Assembly (NCBI GenBank): GCA_027604505.1
Contig: JADIIX010000020.1
Coordinates: 154,897 to 218,896, forward strand
Origin: Gonapodya sp. JEL0774
Lineage: Eukaryota; Monoblepharomycota; Monoblepharidomycetes; Monoblepharidales; Gonapodyaceae
Direction: 5' to 3'
DNA: 64,000 bases
Of this stretch, positions 35,946 to 46,441 are shown piece after piece; position 1 is the stretch's first letter, and each line of letters begins with the position of its first letter. A program made the position numbers and the translations under genes. The notes beneath the pieces are model-generated. The model worked only from the letters and a program-made list of their open reading frames with translations, was not told the origin of the DNA and ran no database searches.

Positions 35946-38614
35946 ATGGCTTCTTCCCTTCCTTCAATCGTTCGGTCGGCTGCTGCGGCTGCTCGCCCAA
36001 TGATCGCCGCGACAGCTTTGAGGTCCTCTGCCCGAACTTCCCTATCTGCTGTTCGACGTATGGCGGTGGCAGCCACTCAAGGAAAAGTTAGTTGCTCTTA
36101 TTTCTCCTTTTTGGAGCGTTTCGTTCGGAATCGAGCTCGCTTTGTATTGCATTTCCTTACTTTGAACTGATCCAAACCCTCGGTCATCCACTAGGAACTC
36201 TCGGATATTATCGAGGCCGAGAGGCAGGCCGCCCACATTGGAGGGGGTATCAAGAGAATCGAAGCACAGCACGCTCGGGTGAGTTTTTAATGGACTACCC
36301 AGAGGTTTGACTTAGGTCTGTCCCGGAAGGCATCAGAGACTCTCTTCTGACAATGGTGTAGACTCTCTTCTGGCAATGGTACACACTCATTTCTTATTCG
36401 TCGAGCCGTGGTCACTTCGGTATTGAATCTACTATGGACTGGGCATAGTGCCGTTAGGCAATCCTGATCACGTCAGCACGGAGAAGGGATGATGTGAAGG
36501 GCCGACACTTCCATCCCATTGGAAACCGACGCGCTGACTTGCCCTTCCGTATTACTTATTTCTGACTTCTCAAATACTCCCTCTCCATTCTAACCTCGTA
36601 ACTCCAGGGCAAACTAACCGCCCGCGAACGTCTAGAGCTCCTTCTCGACCCTGGCTCCTTCCGCGAATTTGACCAGTTCGTGGTCCACCAATGTGTCGAT
36701 TTCGGAATGGATAAAAACAAAATTACCGGTGATGGTGTGGTCACGGGTTACGGGACCATCTCTGGACGGTTGGTGTACGTGTTTTCGCAAGACTTCACCG
36801 TCTACGGAGGGTCGTTGTCGAAGATGCACGCCCAGAAGATTTGCAAGGTGAGTCATTTTCATAAGATGGCGTGGTGCACCGTTGGGTTCTGGACGGGGGA
36901 TGAGGAATCTGCGTCTGGGAAAGGTGACGCAAGGATTCTCTCAAATGCGTCATCATAGAGATGTGATTCTAATCCCTTTCTCACGTACTTCATACCCTTT
37001 GAATTTCACGTGAAAATTCAGGTCATGGACAAAGCCATGCTCGTCGGCGCACCGGTGATTGGCCTCAACGACTCAGGTGGTGCCCGTATTCAAGAGGGTG
37101 TAGACTCTCTTGGAGGATATGCCGATATTTTCCAGGTGGGTTGAAACTTGGAGGCGTTTGTGGGGCAAAGAGCACGTCTGGACAGAATCTATACCATAAC
37201 GTCGTTTTATTTTGTTCACCAAATCATGCACACGTACCCCATTTTGAAATTTACTAGCGCAACGTGATGGCCTCCGGTGTTGTCCCTCAAATCTCCCTCA
37301 TCATGGGACCCTGCGCCGGCGGTGCTGTCTACAGTCCTGCCCTCACTGATTTCACCCTCATGGTCCGGGACTCCTCGTACCTGTTCGTCACGGGACCCGA
37401 GGTTGTCAAAGCAGTCACAAATGAGACAGTAACACAGGAAGAATTGGGTGGTGCAAAGGCGCACACATCGAAGAGTGGTGTAGCGCATTTGGCTTTTGAC
37501 AATGATGTGGAAGCGTTGAACAAGTGAGTCCTTGTACGCACGGGACGTCCCCTCACGGCCTGCAATGCACTGACGTATCATGTCCTGAAGACTACGTGAA
37601 TTCATTGATTTTCTCCCCCTCTCAAACCGCGAGGAGCCCCCAGTCCGTGTGACGGAAGATAGTCCGCTGAGGGAGGACCCCGTATTGGATGAGATCGTAC
37701 CTGTGGATCCAACAAAGGCTTATGACATGAAGTATGTCGTGGAGAGGGTGAGTATATCAGATGTGAAATGAGACCTCAATAGTTACGGATCGGTAACTTT
37801 CCGGTTATTTCCAATACCCAGATTGTCGATGATGGTAACTTTTACGAAATAGCCCCCGATTTCGCCAAAAATATTATCATGGGTTTCGCGCGTATGAACG
37901 GCAAGACCGTTGGTATCGTTGGCAACCAGCCTCTCGTTTCCTCCGGTGTGTTGGACATCAACTCGTCTGTAAAGGCCGCTCGGTTCGTGCGGTTTCTGGA
38001 CGCTTTCAACATCCCCATCATTACATTTGTGGACGTGCCTGGATTCCTTCCCGGTACAACTCAGGAACATGGAGGTATCATTAGACACGGCGCGAAACTG
38101 CTGTATGCCTACGCGGAAGCAACTGTGCCCAAAATTACTGTTATTACCCGGAAGGCGTACGGAGGAGCCTACGATGTTATGGCGTCGAAGCACTTGAGGG
38201 GTGATGTGAGTTGTTGCTAAATTACTCTGGAAGCTGAACATTTCATTGAGAGTGGACTCCCCCATCAATCAAGTCCAACTACGCATGGCCTGCCGCGGAA
38301 ATCGCAGTCATGGGCGCCAAAGGCGCTGTGGAGATTATCTTCCGTGGTCTGGATGCCGAAGGCAGGCGTAAGTTATCTCTCTCAGTGATTCTGTGCTCTA
38401 CGCACTCCAAAATTCGCTTTGGATCTGCACAGGGAAAGCCGAATTAGACTATATCCGTACTTTTGCGAACCCTCTTCCGGCAGCCCAGCGCGGTTTTATT
38501 GACGATGTGATCGAGCCCCGTTCAACGAGGAAGCGCATCATTGAGGATTTGGAGCAGCTTAAACACAAGAAGCTGACAAACCCGGCGAAGAAGCACGGAA
38601 ACATTCCTTTGTAG
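35946..38614 (+). CDS. PCCB: Propionyl-CoA carboxylase beta chain, mitochondrial
   Basis: Carboxyltransferase subunit partnering PCCA. The ATG at 35946 gives an Arg/Ala/Ser presequence ([18 protein letters not shown]). Then [32 protein letters not shown] (about 36610), [20 protein letters not shown] and [15 protein letters not shown] (36730-36840). [19 protein letters not shown] (about 37066) and [17 protein letters not shown] (37302-37352) form oxyanion loops. [13 protein letters not shown] and [20 protein letters not shown] (about 38030) form the C-lobe, with [17 protein letters not shown]. Ends KKHGNIPL. About nine introns; the second (about 36280-36606) carries a small tandem repeat. The family assignment as PCCB rather than MCCC2 rests on the GFLPGTTQE motif and the PCCA neighbour. 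Confidence 0.93.
36337..36382 (+). repeat. 23-base tandem duplication in a PCCB intron
   Basis: Two adjacent 23-base units beginning AGACTCTCTTCTG and continuing CAATGGT differ at about three positions. They lie in the long second intron of PCCB. Probably a local slippage or duplication event with no evident function. Confidence 0.75.
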
Positions 38615-38763
38615 ATGATGGGCGAAGCGAGCAGCATATGATAGTTCAGTACCATGACATTGTGTGTGAAGAGAGTGGTGGAAGTGTCAATATTATGGTC
38701 TCGTGCACATCAATGTTGATACGATCATTATGTATCGTCTGTTTCTTTGTTTTCCTTTCGTTG

Positions 38764-40203
38764 CTATTGCGGAGGCGATCCTGAGCCTTCGGATTCATTC
38801 TTCTCCCACAATTCTTTGGCTTTGGGAAGTAAGAACCGCCCTCCCTCCCATTGCTTACGGAACCACGGTGCGTAATTGCGCCATATACTGGCTCGGGAAG
38901 CCAAGACTGTCAAGAGTGTATCCACGGCGTCGCCTGGTTTGAGGTCACTCGGTTTGCTGGGAAACTGGAGGCGACTTCGAAGATTCAAAAGTGCACGACG
39001 CTTTTGAGCAATTACACGAGCCGGAATTGTCGGCATGACATTCTGGAGGAAGTTCTCTAGATCGCTTGTTTCGATGTTGAAAACAGCGGAATCCCAGTCC
39101 ACGTATCCCTCGTACGGAAGAATCAAGTGGTCGGCCATTATGATAGGAATGCATCCTGCCATAACTGAGGTGAATAGCCTTCGTGTGTCATCAGTATCGC
39201 CACGAGGACAGGGACAGAACGTGGATGATAGCATCGAAGTAGTGAAGTTAGATCCAAAGCCACGATCGGTGCCCAGGACGATGGTGCCCGGTACAGTGCG
39301 AAGGGCCTCACGAATTCTATCGCGAACCGAGAGAGCGTAGCGACGTTGGCCCATCATTATGAACGCAAGGATGGGTCGATCACGGTCAGGATGGAGAAGG
39401 GGATCATTGGATTGAAGTTCCGTGAACTCCTCGTGCAGCTCCGGGTACGGTACAACTATGTTCCGAGAGTAAGTGTGGTAATCGAAGGCGAAAGACTCTC
39501 GGGGTGTCTCATTTTCTTTAGATGGCGGTGTGTAAAGGTGATATGAGAGGGAGATTCCAGTTCCTGAAAGCCCGCCCCAAATATTTGTCCATACAAAATT
39601 GTATCCATGTGTGGCTAGAAATTCTGGTGAGCTAGACACCGTTTCCACGAGTTGGGATTGCGTAAGATGTTTGCATTCGTTGTTCGGGGTCGGTGGCCAC
39701 TGATCCAATTCCGCCGCACACCAAAGCGTCTGACACGTGGGAACGATGACTAGGTCAGCCTCAGAGATGTTGCTTGTGTAGCTGGGGTGGTGTGAGAGGG
39801 TTTGAGCCCATATCCACTCAAACGCAAAATGGGAATCGAATCCATCCTTATCGAGAAGCACTGATTTGATCTTCGCGTTGTGCTCGGTGCGTGCAAGTGC
39901 GTCTTTGACTAGCTGTGATACATCCCAAACGAAGAATTTCACGTTTGGAAACTGCTGTGTTGCGAGGAATACCGGACTGGTCTTGAGCGCAGAAGCAGGT
40001 AATGAGGACGTGGTGGTGGCAGGACCGAACCACGAAGAGATCTTTGCTGTGAAGGTGACTATCGCAACTCCCATCAAGGCGAAAATCTGTGCTCGGTGTC
40101 GGGTCACCCCACTTGTTGGAGACGGCTGTACAGTTCTGTTCGTGAACTGCACAGTCAACGAATAGCACGGACAATACCGAAGACATACCTTTTGATACAG
40201 CAT
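38764..40203 (-). CDS. Exostosin-like glycosyltransferase (GT47), type II membrane protein
   Basis: Probable Golgi glycosyltransferase. The ATG is at 40203; a GTATGT donor follows after MLYQK, and splicing over about 45-65 bases leads to SPTSGVTRHRAQ. A signal-anchor follows (FALMGVAIVTFTAKISSW). The body shows exostosin hallmarks: VKFFVWDVS, EADLVIVPTCQTLWCAA (about 39730), WTNIWGGLSG (an altered HFxFxxxD-type site), NIVVPYPELHEEF (about 39440), RPILAFIMMGQRRY and STFCPCPRGDTDDTRRLFTSVMAGCIPIIMAD split across 39150-39230. The last stretch is the conserved exostosin nucleotide-sugar motif (FCLxPxGxxxxSxRxxEAxxxGCIPVI-like). About 465 residues after splicing. First gene of the glycan block. 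The sugar specificity is unknown. Confidence 0.85.
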   Translation of the reverse strand: MLYQKVCLRYCPCYSLTVQFTNRTVQPSPTSGVTRHRAQIFALMGVAIVTFTAKISSWFGPATTTSSLPASALKTSPVFLATQQFPNVKFFVWDVSQLVKDALARTEHNAKIKSVLLDKDGFDSHFAFEWIWAQTLSHHPSYTSNISEADLVIVPTCQTLWCAAELDQWPPTPNNECKHLTQSQLVETVSSSPEFLATHGYNFVWTNIWGGLSGTGISLSYHLYTPPSKENETPRESFAFDYHTYSRNIVVPYPELHEEFTELQSNDPLLHPDRDRPILAFIMMGQRRYALSVRDRIREALRTVPGTIVLGTDRGFGSNFTTSMLSSTFCPCPRGDTDDTRRLFTSVMAGCIPIIMADHLILPYEGYVDWDSAVFNIETSDLENFLQNVMPTIPARVIAQKRRALLNLRSRLQFPSKPSDLKPGDAVDTLLTVLASRASIWRNYAPWFRKQWEGGRFLLPKAKELWEKNESEGSGSPPQ

Positions 40204-40492
40204 GGATTCTGAGGCCAACTCTCTTCCAATGCTTCTTTCGGTATTTGGAGCGGTGGCGAGACTGTAATGTTATGATTGGCCCATCAAGAACTTGGAGTGG
40301 GTCAGCCGGCCATCTGACATGTTCTTCAACTCATCGTCCCATCAACAGCAATTTAACCAGAGCGCTCTGTGAACACTTTTTTCAGTGCATTAACGATTCC
40401 TAGAGGTGAATATTCGAGCATTCTTTGAGGATTAACGTTTGCAGTCTTCAACTCCTGTCGGGACTGTCAGTTCGTTCCCCCATCACAGACAG

Positions 40493-43033
40493 ATGCCACG
40501 CCACCGCTATGACGATTCAATAATACCGCGCACTGAAGTCATGTCCAACGTTTCACGAGGACCTGTGTGGAAGGCTCGAGCATCGCGTCGTCGCCTCTTG
40601 GCAATGCTCGCTATTACTCTCGGGGTTTACTTTGCATGTTTATGGTTGGGTTCGGAGGGTGAAAAGCGAGCCCATAATTTGTCTTCCCGCTCTGTGCAGA
40701 GTGAACCAATGAACGATGACAGACCAGAAGGTCAGTCTCCGCTTGTGGCGGATGAACTCCACTTCTCCATCCCTCAAATTCACATACAGCCGCTCGGACA
40801 ACATGTGGATATCAAACCGGACCCACCTGTTAGAAGCGTTCCAGAAACGCGACCAGTTTACCGTGACCCGGTCACCGACCGATGGCCCATTTGTCCGTCG
40901 CAGCTCTCATTAGTAACTGCTTGCCAGAATCGCCACGATCATCTTCGCACCGCGCTAGCCTCGTGGATCCGCACTACGTCACCACTGAAGCAAATCGTCA
41001 TTGTAGATTGGTCCTCGGAGCCCGGCCTGGAGTCTGTAGTGAAGGAAGTGCTTGAGGCTTGGGAGGATGACGTATACCAGGATCAAGACAAAATGAAATC
41101 GAACAGTGACGAAGCACAAATGAAACAGTGTTGGGAACGTCCAAAGTTGATTCTGCTCCAAAGTTCGGGAGTCGAATCCGATATTCTGGCTGGTGAATCC
41201 AGCTTGGCCCTCCCTTGGATACTTTCCTGGGCCAACAATCTCGCAGCTTACGCTGCTACCATGCCCGAACTCTCGCGTGATGAATTCTCCCGTGGAATCG
41301 TCATTTCCACAACCGATGCACACAAATACGAAGGGGGGGACCACACAATTCTCAAGCTTGATTGCGACGTAATTGTGCACCCAGATATAATCGACACTCT
41401 ATCAGCGGCTGGTTGTCCATGTGGTAGAGCTCATGCTGATGGCCGAGTGTTGCCGCCAAACAGCTTTTTATCTGGCAACTGGCGAACAGCTTCTACTGAA
41501 AACGACTTTCACCTCAATGGCGACTTTGCCGTTCGCGTCGCCGATTTTCACGCCATTCGTGGCTATGATGAAAGAATTCAGACCTACGGATGGGATGACA
41601 GTGACCTGTACGAGCGACTGATGAGGTTGGGTGCTACTGGAGGCAACGGCACTAGGAAGGTTGATATTCCAGCTGGTTCTCTCACACACATCGCACATAG
41701 CGATAGCGATCGAGTTTCTGGACGGGGTGGACGACGAAATTTGACGAACCTCGCGTTTGAGATCCTCCGTAATCGACTCTTGAGTGAGGCTGCCCCGGCA
41801 TGGCCTGGGAACGTTACTGGATCTCGTTTCCGGCTGAGGATGGTGAATCCAGAAAAAGCATATTGTGGTGAAAATGGACGATGTTACGTGTTGCAGACTA
41901 TTGGTGCCCAGTTGCTATCACACCCACCACCTCTCAAAGAGTTCGTATCAGAAGCCACACAACAGTCTATTGAGCTCACAGCCTATCGCACCACGCTTCG
42001 AAAGTATGGACTACTTGTGCCGCTTTCTTTCATGCAACTCCCGACATCCTATCTCTCTGCACTTCTCGGCACATTCACAATTGCTACACAAGGAATCACA
42101 GCCCTGGATGCTCGGCCCTCCTCTGTCCCTAAAGTTGCTGGCATTCTTACCATTGATGTGCAGCATGGATTATCAAATCGTCTTCGAGCTTTGGCGTCCG
42201 CAGCTTCAGTCGCGAAACAAGCGGGATGGCACCTGCGAGTTGTGTGGGTTCCGGATGCACACTGCGGTGCACGATTTGACGAGCTCTTCGAGGTCGGCGA
42301 TCTAGATGTATGGAGCGAACCCATCGACCCCTTGGAGTGGAAAGCGGTTAAACCATTCACAAAACACTATTCGTACATGGACAGCGATGGCGGAAAAAGA
42401 GAACCCATTGACACAATAACAGGGACTGACCCGGCCATTCGCCCGGCAACTTCTAAACAAACCTATCGTGTGCAGCAAGTGTATGTCAAAAGTGCATACC
42501 TTCTCAACCACACGGCGGGGATGAATTCAAAGGAAATAGGAAAGTTCCTCAGGTCTCTCACCCCCCGTCCATCCATCAGAAAAAAAATTGCGCTCATGAA
42601 AAATAACTTCAGAGGCGAGTCGTATGTCGGAGTACACATACGAGCAACGCCACCGTTGGGAGAATTTGTTGGACTCCGGCCAGAAGATTACTCTGAAAAG
42701 GGTTGGAAGTCGCTGGAAACCGCGCGGCGTGCCACATCTGACGTGAACAAGTTTGTCTCTCGGCTTTCTGACAGTAAATCCGGTGTGTACTTATCGTCGG
42801 ATTCACCAATTGCGGTTCAAAAACTATTGGACAGACTGGGGCCAAGGGTTCGTTGGCTCGATAGTCAGGGCTGCATCAACCGATCAGCTCGATGTTTAGA
42901 GTATGCAATAGCGGATCTCTGGGTGCTGGGTGGGGCGGAAAAACTTGTGGGGAGCTGGTGGTCTTCTTTCGGCGAGGTGGCTGGATATCTTGGCGGGATA
43001 GATGTTGATTATGTTGGTCGGACTGCTGACTGA
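40493..43033 (+). CDS. Two-domain glycosyltransferase A (GT-A domain plus NodZ/fucosyltransferase-like domain)
   Basis: An intronless gene of 846 codons from the ATG at 40493. A type II anchor lies near residues 35-55 (RRRLLAMLAITLGVYFACLW). The first catalytic domain (about 40890-41760) starts LSLVTACQNRHDHL, has the metal-binding LKLDCDV (about 41355) and SFLSGNWRTA, and ends with RIQTYGWDDSDLYERL, similar to GT2/GT7-type galactosaminyl or galactosyl transferases. The second domain (about 42130-43030) has DVQHGLSNRLRALASAA, LRVVWVPDAHC, a VGVHIRATPP site like the HxRRTD of NodZ and alpha-1,6-fucosyltransferases, and CLEYAIADLWVLGGAE. So it may add two sugars in succession. It has a paralogue at 46390-48675. 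Cys-rich pairing suggests a luminal protein. Donor sugars are not deducible. Confidence 0.8.
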   Translation: MPRHRYDDSIIPRTEVMSNVSRGPVWKARASRRRLLAMLAITLGVYFACLWLGSEGEKRAHNLSSRSVQSEPMNDDRPEGQSPLVADELHFSIPQIHIQPLGQHVDIKPDPPVRSVPETRPVYRDPVTDRWPICPSQLSLVTACQNRHDHLRTALASWIRTTSPLKQIVIVDWSSEPGLESVVKEVLEAWEDDVYQDQDKMKSNSDEAQMKQCWERPKLILLQSSGVESDILAGESSLALPWILSWANNLAAYAATMPELSRDEFSRGIVISTTDAHKYEGGDHTILKLDCDVIVHPDIIDTLSAAGCPCGRAHADGRVLPPNSFLSGNWRTASTENDFHLNGDFAVRVADFHAIRGYDERIQTYGWDDSDLYERLMRLGATGGNGTRKVDIPAGSLTHIAHSDSDRVSGRGGRRNLTNLAFEILRNRLLSEAAPAWPGNVTGSRFRLRMVNPEKAYCGENGRCYVLQTIGAQLLSHPPPLKEFVSEATQQSIELTAYRTTLRKYGLLVPLSFMQLPTSYLSALLGTFTIATQGITALDARPSSVPKVAGILTIDVQHGLSNRLRALASAASVAKQAGWHLRVVWVPDAHCGARFDELFEVGDLDVWSEPIDPLEWKAVKPFTKHYSYMDSDGGKREPIDTITGTDPAIRPATSKQTYRVQQVYVKSAYLLNHTAGMNSKEIGKFLRSLTPRPSIRKKIALMKNNFRGESYVGVHIRATPPLGEFVGLRPEDYSEKGWKSLETARRATSDVNKFVSRLSDSKSGVYLSSDSPIAVQKLLDRLGPRVRWLDSQGCINRSARCLEYAIADLWVLGGAEKLVGSWWSSFGEVAGYLGGIDVDYVGRTAD

Positions 43034-43100
43034 GGTTGGGCTATCATGCCGGGGACAGCGCAATGTAGAATAGTTCAGATGCTACATCATTTTGTTCAAT

Positions 43101-44603
43101 TCATTCTATCGGCCGCTTTATCTCTTCAAGCAGGCGCAGTGCTATGCTACTAGCTTCAAGAGGATCTTTCGCTTCAAAAGCCTGCAGATTGTCTTGGTGA
43201 CATTCCGGAGTTCCTTGGAACGCCGCCTCCCGGCACGAACGGATCTTCCCGTAAATGTTATCTATGTACACAACTGGCCGACCCAGCAATGTTGCGAAGA
43301 TTGTTGCGTGCAGTCGATCTGTCACAACGATTCTGGCTTCCGACACGATTTGGTTGCCGAGAGCGATCCGCCGTTCCACCATATCCGTTTTATCGTAGCC
43401 TGGGTTCATCCACATGCGATCTGGGAGCTTCCAATCTCTATGTACGTATGTGATGTTCGCTTCGTCAAAAGCTCGCTCAACAATGTTCCAACCTCCGTGT
43501 TCAACCCGAGTTTCGTGATCATTGCGCCCAAGAATAAGCACATCATAAATTGGAGAAGAGTCCGGGCTTATTGGCCCAACCATGAACGCCATATCAGGAA
43601 CAAACATTGAAGGTATCATCGGAAAATACTTTCTGGCGTTCTCAAGGGAGTCCTGAGAGCGCCAGGTCATTGTTAGTCTCTTCCTATGTCGCGACAAAAC
43701 GACTGAATCATTTCTTGCGATATCCCAGTCGCGGTAATACATAGATTGGGGCATAATGATCATCGGAGTTTGTTGGAGAAGTTCAAGGAGAGAAAAGCGA
43801 TTTTCATGCCAACTCCGCCATAGGTCTCCAAAGTTTCCGCCCCCTGGGAAAGAATATAGTGATATTCGACAGAGAGACGGCGATGGGGATGAGCCGCCAA
43901 CGTGATAGGTGAAATGTTCAAAGGTCATTCATGACAATATCGTTTTGAAAGCTATCGAAACTCCAAGTGTCTCACCATGAGCAAGAACAACAAACGAAGA
44001 GCCTCTGGAGCTCAGATTCTGCGCAAGTTGTTCCATATTGCAATCCAAACGGGCACCGTCGTGTGTGCACATTTCAACAATGTCTAGGCCCAAAATCCGG
44101 ACCAATCGCTGTTCGCCTCCCCTTCATAAACGAGTAGAGGTTACGAGGTGAGGTTGGCAAGAATGGGCATAAGGTCGGAGCGGAATTGTGGAACAGTTGG
44201 GCGGAAGAAGCACAAAGGTTAAGAACGTATCGACGCCCCCAAAAGCCATTTCACGTTATTACCAGATCCAGTTATCGCCAATGTTGTGATGTGCTGCCAT
44301 GTCTGGCAAGAACACTTCTTTCGCATCCCCAAGTATTGATTTCATTCGTGCGATGATATCCCACCGCACCCGCTCGAGGCACTTCAATCGATTCCATTCA
44401 CGAAGAGCTTTTGTCTCTAGTGCTGCCACTCTCCTGGCGCGGTGTTGTAGGGGGACGCCATTGTTCGGATATTGGGTGAAGTGCAGACGAGTCATCAGAG
44501 CGAGGACCACAATCCCAGAGAGAATAAGCATTTGCCATATCAAGCGAGCGCGACGCGGCGGAGAGCTTCTTTGAAGGAGATAAATATTCTCGTGATCCGA
44601 CAT
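43101..44603 (-). CDS. Polysaccharide pyruvyl transferase family protein, type II membrane
   Basis: Likely adds a pyruvate ketal to a terminal sugar, as fission-yeast Pvg1 does on galactose. The ATG at 44603 opens MSDHENIYLLQ and an anchor (LIWQMLILSGIVVLALM). HHNIGDNWIW (about 44270) begins the catalytic part. An intron (about 44125-44255) leads to GEQRLVRILGLDIVEMC and SFVVLAHG (about 43980); a second leads to GGNFGDLW (about 43830), the glycine-rich family motif. Then MIIMPQSMYY (about 43750), PDMAFMVGP, DVLILGRNDHETR and the closing VTDRLHATIFATLLGRPVVY (about 43250-43310), which is diagnostic. The stop at 43101 is 67 bases from that of glycosyltransferase A, so the two genes converge. 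Pyruvate donor would be phosphoenolpyruvate by analogy. Confidence 0.87.
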
Positions 44604-45206
44604 TCGGGAGACTCCTTGGGCACCTGGGAAATCAGGGGCCGGGTGGATGAAGATGAAATTAATTAATTACGCTCAGATGACCCTATTGAGTCACGGTGCC
44701 CGCAAACCTTCATTGAAAGGAAAGACAAACTCATGCAGACCTAGTAGATATTCGCTTACAAGCTCCATGTGATACTGCGTATGGAGTTCACACAGGTGAT
44801 TCCTGGAGGGGATTAAACAGCCAACCATTTTGGGACGTTTCCTAGAATGCGCTTCACTCAATTCTTGCGTGACTTTGCATCTTTTCCTTGAGAATTGGAT
44901 AAAGCAAAAGTGCGAGAAAGTGGCGTGTGGTGAGTACTGAGAATTATCACTAAGAATGCACTGTTTCTATTACTATTGACTATACAGCCGGTAAGAAGTG
45001 TGTTCAGGGGAAACTGCAGTCTCCAAGGGTCTCAACACAAGAGATATCTGCTGATGAGACCCTGCCAAAATGACCCGCACCCCATAATATGCATCCGGCA
45101 TCAACTATTTATTTATCTCCACAATTCCCACCAAACTTCCTAAATTCAAGGACCAAGACTCCGGAGATCTAGTCCTGCTTCTATCCCATCGTTGGATCTC
45201 GGTGGA
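44604..45206. promoter_or_regulatory. Divergent promoter region within the glycan block
   Basis: About 600 bases between the pyruvyl transferase (minus) and the transporter (plus). AT-rich near 44650 (ATTAATTAATTA) and 45100. No coding potential recognised. Confidence 0.45.
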
Positions 45207-46441
45207 ATGCGCTTTTCATCGGACATGAAGGGCACGCTCCGATTCCTGATCATTCTTTTGAGCTGGTACGCAGCTACAACAATCACAGCCGCGTCAACCA
45301 AGCATGCACTGCGACTCTCTCCGCGTCCCATCGCCCTTACATTCTCTCAATTCGCTATTTCGACCCTTCTCACAATTGTCGTGTTCCCAGCAGCTCGCCG
45401 ACCGACGAAACCTTCCAGCGCCGAGGTTGTGATTGGAACGGAAGATGATACTTTCTTTCACCGTCACGGCAAGGGATGGTGTTTTGGCCTTACCAGAATC
45501 TGTCTCCACAAAGCGTCGTCTCTACCACTGGGTTTGCTCCATTTCACTGCCCAGATTTTTAACCTCGTTGCGATCAACCAAATGCCAGTATCTCTGGTTC
45601 AAGTTACAAAGGCAGGTGTTGTGCTTGTCGAAAGCCTGTTCGGGTTTGTAACCACTTGTATCAGTCGCTCGCTCCTTTGTACACAGTTGTCGCGTCCAGC
45701 ATCTTTTTCTCCCTCTCATATCCCTCAAAAGTGTACCGTGCGTTAATACCGGTGGTCCTCGGTGTGATGATTACCTGTGTCGACGGGTTGGACGATGTTT
45801 CAATTCTGGGAGTTCTTGCGGCCCAAACCAGCTGTGTGTTTTTCGTGGCTCAGAGTCTTTGGACAAAACATTTGCTGAAGACGACGGGGTCATGTTTGTA
45901 CTCAGAGAACATCGTTTCGGATCAAGTCTCAATGGTTTTGTTCGATACTTTCGTTGTGGGGACAGTCGCTTCAATCCCTCTTCTGACGCTGGAAGTCAAC
46001 ATTTACAAATGCGATGTCCATGAATTTTCGTGTTTTTGGGAGGATTTTCAAAATGTTCGGAGACTGGTCCTTCTCAATGGCATATCGTTCTTTGTGCAGA
46101 CCACTTTAATGAGCATCATTCTAGAAGTGTCGAGTCCGGTTACGTATTCAGTGGCCAACCTCTTCAAGCGCTTGATTGTGATTATTGGCTGCATTTTCTT
46201 GGCAAATGAGAGTCTCTCGTGGACCCAGATTGTTGGCACCACTATGACGCTTGTCGGATTACGACTTTACCAAGTGAGTCATGTGTGCCAAGAAGTTGTA
46301 CATCATCTTAAATCGTACGCTTTGATGAACAGCTTGCTGCTTGGGATGTCAACCGCACCGAAAATCCCCCAGTTAACATCGCAAATCAGATGGTCAAGAA
46401 TTCTCACGATTTGGGTGGAATTTGTAAGCGGACATGGATAA
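45207..46441 (+). CDS. Triose-phosphate-type sugar-nucleotide transporter (TPT/SLC35E-like)
   Basis: A Golgi/ER drug-metabolite-transporter superfamily protein with about ten spans. The ATG at 45207 starts MRFSSDMKGTLRFLIILLSWY. TPT landmarks: TKHALRLSPRPIALTFSQF (45295-45350), LHFTAQIFNLVAINQMPVSL, VQVTK joined to SLAPLYTVVASSIFF across a 53-base intron that seems to use a GC donor (about 45611-45663), and SPVTYSVANLFKRLIVI (46135-46185) with SLSWTQIVGTTMTLVGLRLYQ. Reading straight through, the frame stops at 46441. However a strong donor GTGAGT follows LYQ (46274) and an acceptor CAG (about 46332) gives LAAWDVNRTENPP in frame with the next gene. The protein may therefore be fused to that glycosyltransferase. 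Substrate not deducible. Confidence 0.83.

Noticed and set aside
40439-40492. Extension of glycosyltransferase A upstream of 40493
   Set aside because: Begins with TTG; the first ATG with a following signal anchor is at 40493.
43092-43610. 172-codon plus-strand frame after glycosyltransferase A
   Set aside because: Antisense to the pyruvyl transferase, whose conserved motifs are on the minus strand.
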